DNA of 8,871 bases. Source: Spirochaetota bacterium (GTDB lineage Bacteria > Spirochaetota > JAGLSM01). Of this stretch, positions 6,874 to 8,871 are shown in pieces. The DNA lies in assembly GCA_023135745.1 (NCBI GenBank), contig JAGLSM010000059.1, positions 1-8,871 of the forward strand, in the 5' to 3' direction. The notes beneath the pieces were generated by a model, which was given only the letters and a program-made list of their open reading frames with translations, made no database searches and had not been told where the DNA came from. The translations under genes and the position numbers were made by a program. The first letter of the stretch is position 1; each line of letters starts with the position of its first letter.

Positions 6874-6979
6874 GAAAATAATAAAAAGGTATTTTAAGCA
6901 GGCATTAATAATAAAGCCGTAAAATGATGAATTCAAAAGAATTTAATGAGGATTGTCCACACGAAGGAATTTAATGGTT
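6874..6979. other. Intergenic stretch without a recognisable gene
   Basis: AT-rich DNA between the palindromic repeat and the nifS promoter. The only pattern seen is a direct repeat GAATTTAATG at 6939-6948 and 6967-6976, spaced 28 bases apart. I see no credible coding frame or RNA gene. Confidence 0.5.
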
Positions 6980-7053
6980 GGGTAGAGGCCATGCATGCAA
7001 GTAGAGACCATGCATGCATGGTCTCTACAACAATAATGCAAGGTCTCTATCCC
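6980..7053. repeat. Nested palindromic repeat with a perfect 28-bp core
   Basis: The core at 7001-7028 is a perfect palindrome: the 14-base arm GTAGAGACCATGCA is directly followed by its reverse complement, with ATGCATGCAT at the centre. To its left, GTAGAGGCCATGCATGCA (6982-6999) repeats the arm with one mismatch. To its right, TGCAAGGTCTCTATCCC (7037-7053) is a degenerate inverted copy. The outer arms GGGTAGAGGCC and GGTCTCTATCCC can pair around the core, with a one-base bulge and a G-T pair. The repeat includes the TAG stop of the upstream permease (7047-7049). The GTAGAGAC...GTCTCTAC outline resembles dispersed palindromes I recall from several bacterial phyla. No poly-T follows on either strand, so it is not a standard terminator, though the RNA hairpin could protect or end the permease transcript. 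Confidence 0.85.
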
Positions 7054-7895
7054 TTAACCGATCCTGCCAATACCCCTTTCACAAAATACTTCTTAAGTGA
7101 AAAGAAAAGAGCAAGTGGAAGCAGCATTGAAATAAACGCGGCGCTTGCCTTGATGTGCCAGCCGGCTTCAAGAGAACCCATCATTGAGGAAATCTTTACG
7201 GTAAGCGGAGCTACATCGGAAGATCCGCCAAGATAAACAAGTGAAACCAACAGGTCATTCCAGACCCAGAGAAACTGAAAAATGGCAAGGCTTGCTATAG
7301 CGGGTTTGGCAAGCGGCAGAATGAGTTTTATAAATATTTGAAGTCTTCCCGCGCCGTCTATCCTGGCAGATTCAAGCAGGGAATAAGGGATATTTCCAAA
7401 AAAGTTTCTCATGAGATATACGGCAAAAGGTAAGCCGTACGCGGTATGAGCCAGCCAGACTCCGGGAAAGGTTCCGGTAAGTCTGAAGGATTTCAGGAGC
7501 TTCATAACAGGGATGAGCGTAATCTGGATTGGGATTATCTAAAGCGCTATAAAAAGGATAAAGATGGAGATCCTTCCGGGGAATTTGTAATACGCGATTG
7601 GAAATGCAGTAACAGCTCCCAGAATAACGGTAAGGATTGTAGCAGGCAGAGCAATAATCAGGGTGTTTAAAAAGGCTCTGGCTATTCCGCTTGATCCGAG
7701 AACCAGTTCATAATTGGTCAGTGTGAACTCGGATGGATTTGTGAAGATCATCCACCATCCTGAAGAACTGATGGCTCCTGATTCGCGGAATGAGCTGATT
7801 AAAAGGGCAAAAGACGGGATGAACCACATCAATACAAAAATTACCATACCGATGTTCATTAGTGTTTGTTGTTTTGTCCCAAGGTTCTTTGTCAT
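7047..7895 (-). pseudogene. Sugar ABC transporter permease, MalG/AglG type, interrupted by in-frame TAG
   Basis: Second inner-membrane permease of a carbohydrate importer, closest by eye to alpha-glucoside AglG-type proteins. The whole frame is 282 codons plus stop. It shows a first membrane segment (about 13-35), GWW...F.L.NY (46-62), AFLNTLI (74-80), the EAA loop that contacts the ATPase (LLESARIDGAGRLQIFIKLILP, split around 173-194), FLWVWNDLLV, DVAPLTVKIS and a normal end SVKG. Codon 119 (7541-7539) is TAG, between FIAL and IIPIQITLIP, in a conserved membrane region. Both flanks are in the same frame with family-like sequence, so a single point change is enough to explain the break. The pieces are a 118-residue front part and a 163-codon rear part; the first ATG in the rear part (7505) has no good start context. 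It starts 2 bases after the malF-like gene. Alternatives are readthrough or a sequencing error. Confidence 0.8.
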
Positions 7896-7897
7896 AT

Positions 7898-8871
7898 TTA
7901 ATCCCGTATCTTTTCATGATATGTAAAACTTTTAATATTAAAGAGTACTACAGGAATAACAGCCAGGAGAAGTATAACTGCCATAGCCGAGGCATATTCA
8001 AAATTTCCTTCGCTGAAAGCTGTACGGTACATTCTGTTGGCTATTACTTCGCTTGATCCGAAAGGACCTCCTCCGGTCATTGTATAGACTATATCAAAAA
8101 CCTTCATGACATTGATAATCATTGTTGTCATTACAACTGTGATAGTCGGCAGTATCATAGGAACCTGAATTTTGAAAAATATTTTTTTTGATGATGCTCC
8201 GTCGATTTTTGCCGCGTTAATGATTTCCTCAGGTATCGATTTGATAGCCGCGCGGAATATAACCATGCAGAATCCTGTCCACATCCATATTCCGGCAAGG
8301 ATCAATGCCATATTAACAGTGTCGGGGCGGCCCAGCAAGGCAATGCCTTTAAAATCAGTCGTGAATCCTTTTCCAAAAATAAAGTTGATCGTTTTTGAAA
8401 TAAAGCTGATGATGAGGTTAATGGTTCCGAAATCTTTCGCGTACATGAAGGACCAAATTACACCGGATGCTACATAGGAAATGGCCATTGGAAGGAATAT
8501 GATTGATCTTGCTGTCTGTGAGTATTTAATCCGGTCCAGAAATCCCGCGAGAAAAAGACCGAATCCGGTTGTGAATAATGTAAAAAAAATGAGCCATAAA
8601 AGATTATTTTTAAAAGCTGTTATCATTGAAGAATCTTTAAACATTTTCAGATAGTTGCCAAGTCCAATGAAAACTTTATTCGAACCTTGTTTTTTACGGG
8701 ATGTATAAATTTGCAGGATTAAATATTCCATTGTTTCTTTTACAGACATGTTTTTATTGACGGCGTTTTTTTTGAGTTTTAGTGAATATGTTTTTTCTGT
8801 TTTTTGTACGAGTTTTTTACTTCCATGAAGTGTGAGGAATTTTGATTTAGCTGTCACTTTTTTACCGGAGG
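7898..8871 (-). CDS. Sugar ABC transporter permease, MalF/AglF type (5' end outside window)
   Basis: First permease of the same importer. Numbering from the GTG at 8857, it shows FIGLGNYLKMF (63-73), NNLLWLIFFTLF, SIIFLPMAISYVASGVIWSFMYA (118-140), an EAA loop EEIINAAKIDGASSKKIFFKIQVP (210-233, written in family form EAA---DGA), VFDIVYTMTGGGP (253-265) and SSEVIANRMYR (268-278). The last features are typical of alpha-glucoside AglF-type permeases. The frame stays open up to the window edge (SGKKV before the GTG), and the GTG lacks a ribosome-binding site, so the start is probably outside. The first 60 visible residues are basic and hydrophilic, so the usual first membrane helix is not in view; they may be an enlarged loop after it. 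Five membrane segments can be placed in the remainder. The partner ATPase and sugar-binding protein are not seen. Confidence 0.85.
   Translation of the reverse strand, partial: SGKKVTAKSKFLTLHGSKKLVQKTEKTYSLKLKKNAVNKNMSVKETMEYLILQIYTSRKKQGSNKVFIGLGNYLKMFKDSSMITAFKNNLLWLIFFTLFTTGFGLFLAGFLDRIKYSQTARSIIFLPMAISYVASGVIWSFMYAKDFGTINLIISFISKTINFIFGKGFTTDFKGIALLGRPDTVNMALILAGIWMWTGFCMVIFRAAIKSIPEEIINAAKIDGASSKKIFFKIQVPMILPTITVVMTTMIINVMKVFDIVYTMTGGGPFGSSEVIANRMYRTAFSEGNFEYASAMAVILLLAVIPVVLFNIKSFTYHEKIRD

Noticed and set aside
7001..7028. CRISPR repeat or intrinsic terminator
   Set aside because: There is no regular array of spaced repeats, and no T-run follows the hairpin on either strand.
6946..7236. 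Plus-strand frame of 96 codons
   Set aside because: It runs through the palindromic repeat and antisense to the conserved permease C-terminus, and the protein resembles nothing I know.
7047..7505. Second half of the permease as an independent gene starting at ATG 7505
   Set aside because: The codons just upstream of that ATG, back to the TAG, still match the family, and the ATG lacks a plausible ribosome-binding site.
7539..7541. Genome-wide recoding of TAG as an amino acid
   Set aside because: The rubredoxin, cysK and rrf2 genes end in TAG exactly where their families normally end, so TAG terminates translation here.

Overview
The window holds an eight-gene minus-strand block for iron-sulfur cluster assembly, NAD synthesis and sulfide assimilation, flanked by two incomplete genes at the edges. 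In transcription order (right to left) the block is: group I cysteine desulfurase (nifS/iscS type), a two-domain NifU, quinolinate synthase nadA, an Rrf2-family regulator, cysteine synthase cysK, O-acetylhomoserine sulfhydrylase metY, EpsC-type serine acetyltransferase cysE, and a 52-residue rubredoxin. Gaps are short: nifS/nifU overlap by 4 bases, cysE/rubredoxin are abutted, and the largest gap is 44 bases. A strong sigma-70-type promoter (TTGAAA, 17 bases, TATAAT) lies just upstream of nifS, so one operon is likely, with a weak candidate internal promoter before cysK.

The genes make a coherent set. CysE makes O-acetylserine and CysK converts it with sulfide to cysteine. The desulfurase takes sulfur from cysteine and NifU carries the nascent Fe-S cluster. 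NadA and perhaps the Rrf2 protein are Fe-S clients. MetY puts sulfide into homocysteine. An Rrf2 protein with three cysteines in the IscR region is a natural candidate to tie cysteine or Fe-S status to the whole block.

The right part (7047 to the edge) carries two sugar ABC-transporter permeases resembling the alpha-glucoside AglF/AglG type. The first runs off the window at its 5' end. The second is interrupted by one in-frame TAG although the reading frame is otherwise intact on both sides. Immediately after its stop codon lies a palindromic repeat with a perfect 28-bp core and outer arms, which looks like a dispersed mobile palindrome. On the left edge, a plus-strand gene fragment encodes the C-terminus of a class I glutamine amidotransferase; its tail overlaps the rubredoxin gene tail by 19 bases.

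Organism: the DNA is AT-rich, and rubredoxin, NifU and sulfide-based cysteine/homocysteine synthesis suggest an anaerobic bacterium. Alpha-glucoside-type ABC importers fit for example spirochaetes, but also other phyla. I cannot name the lineage from this window. No wholly new system is evident; the points most worth a second look are the TAG-interrupted permease, the palindromic repeat, and the regulation and composition of the Fe-S/cysteine operon.
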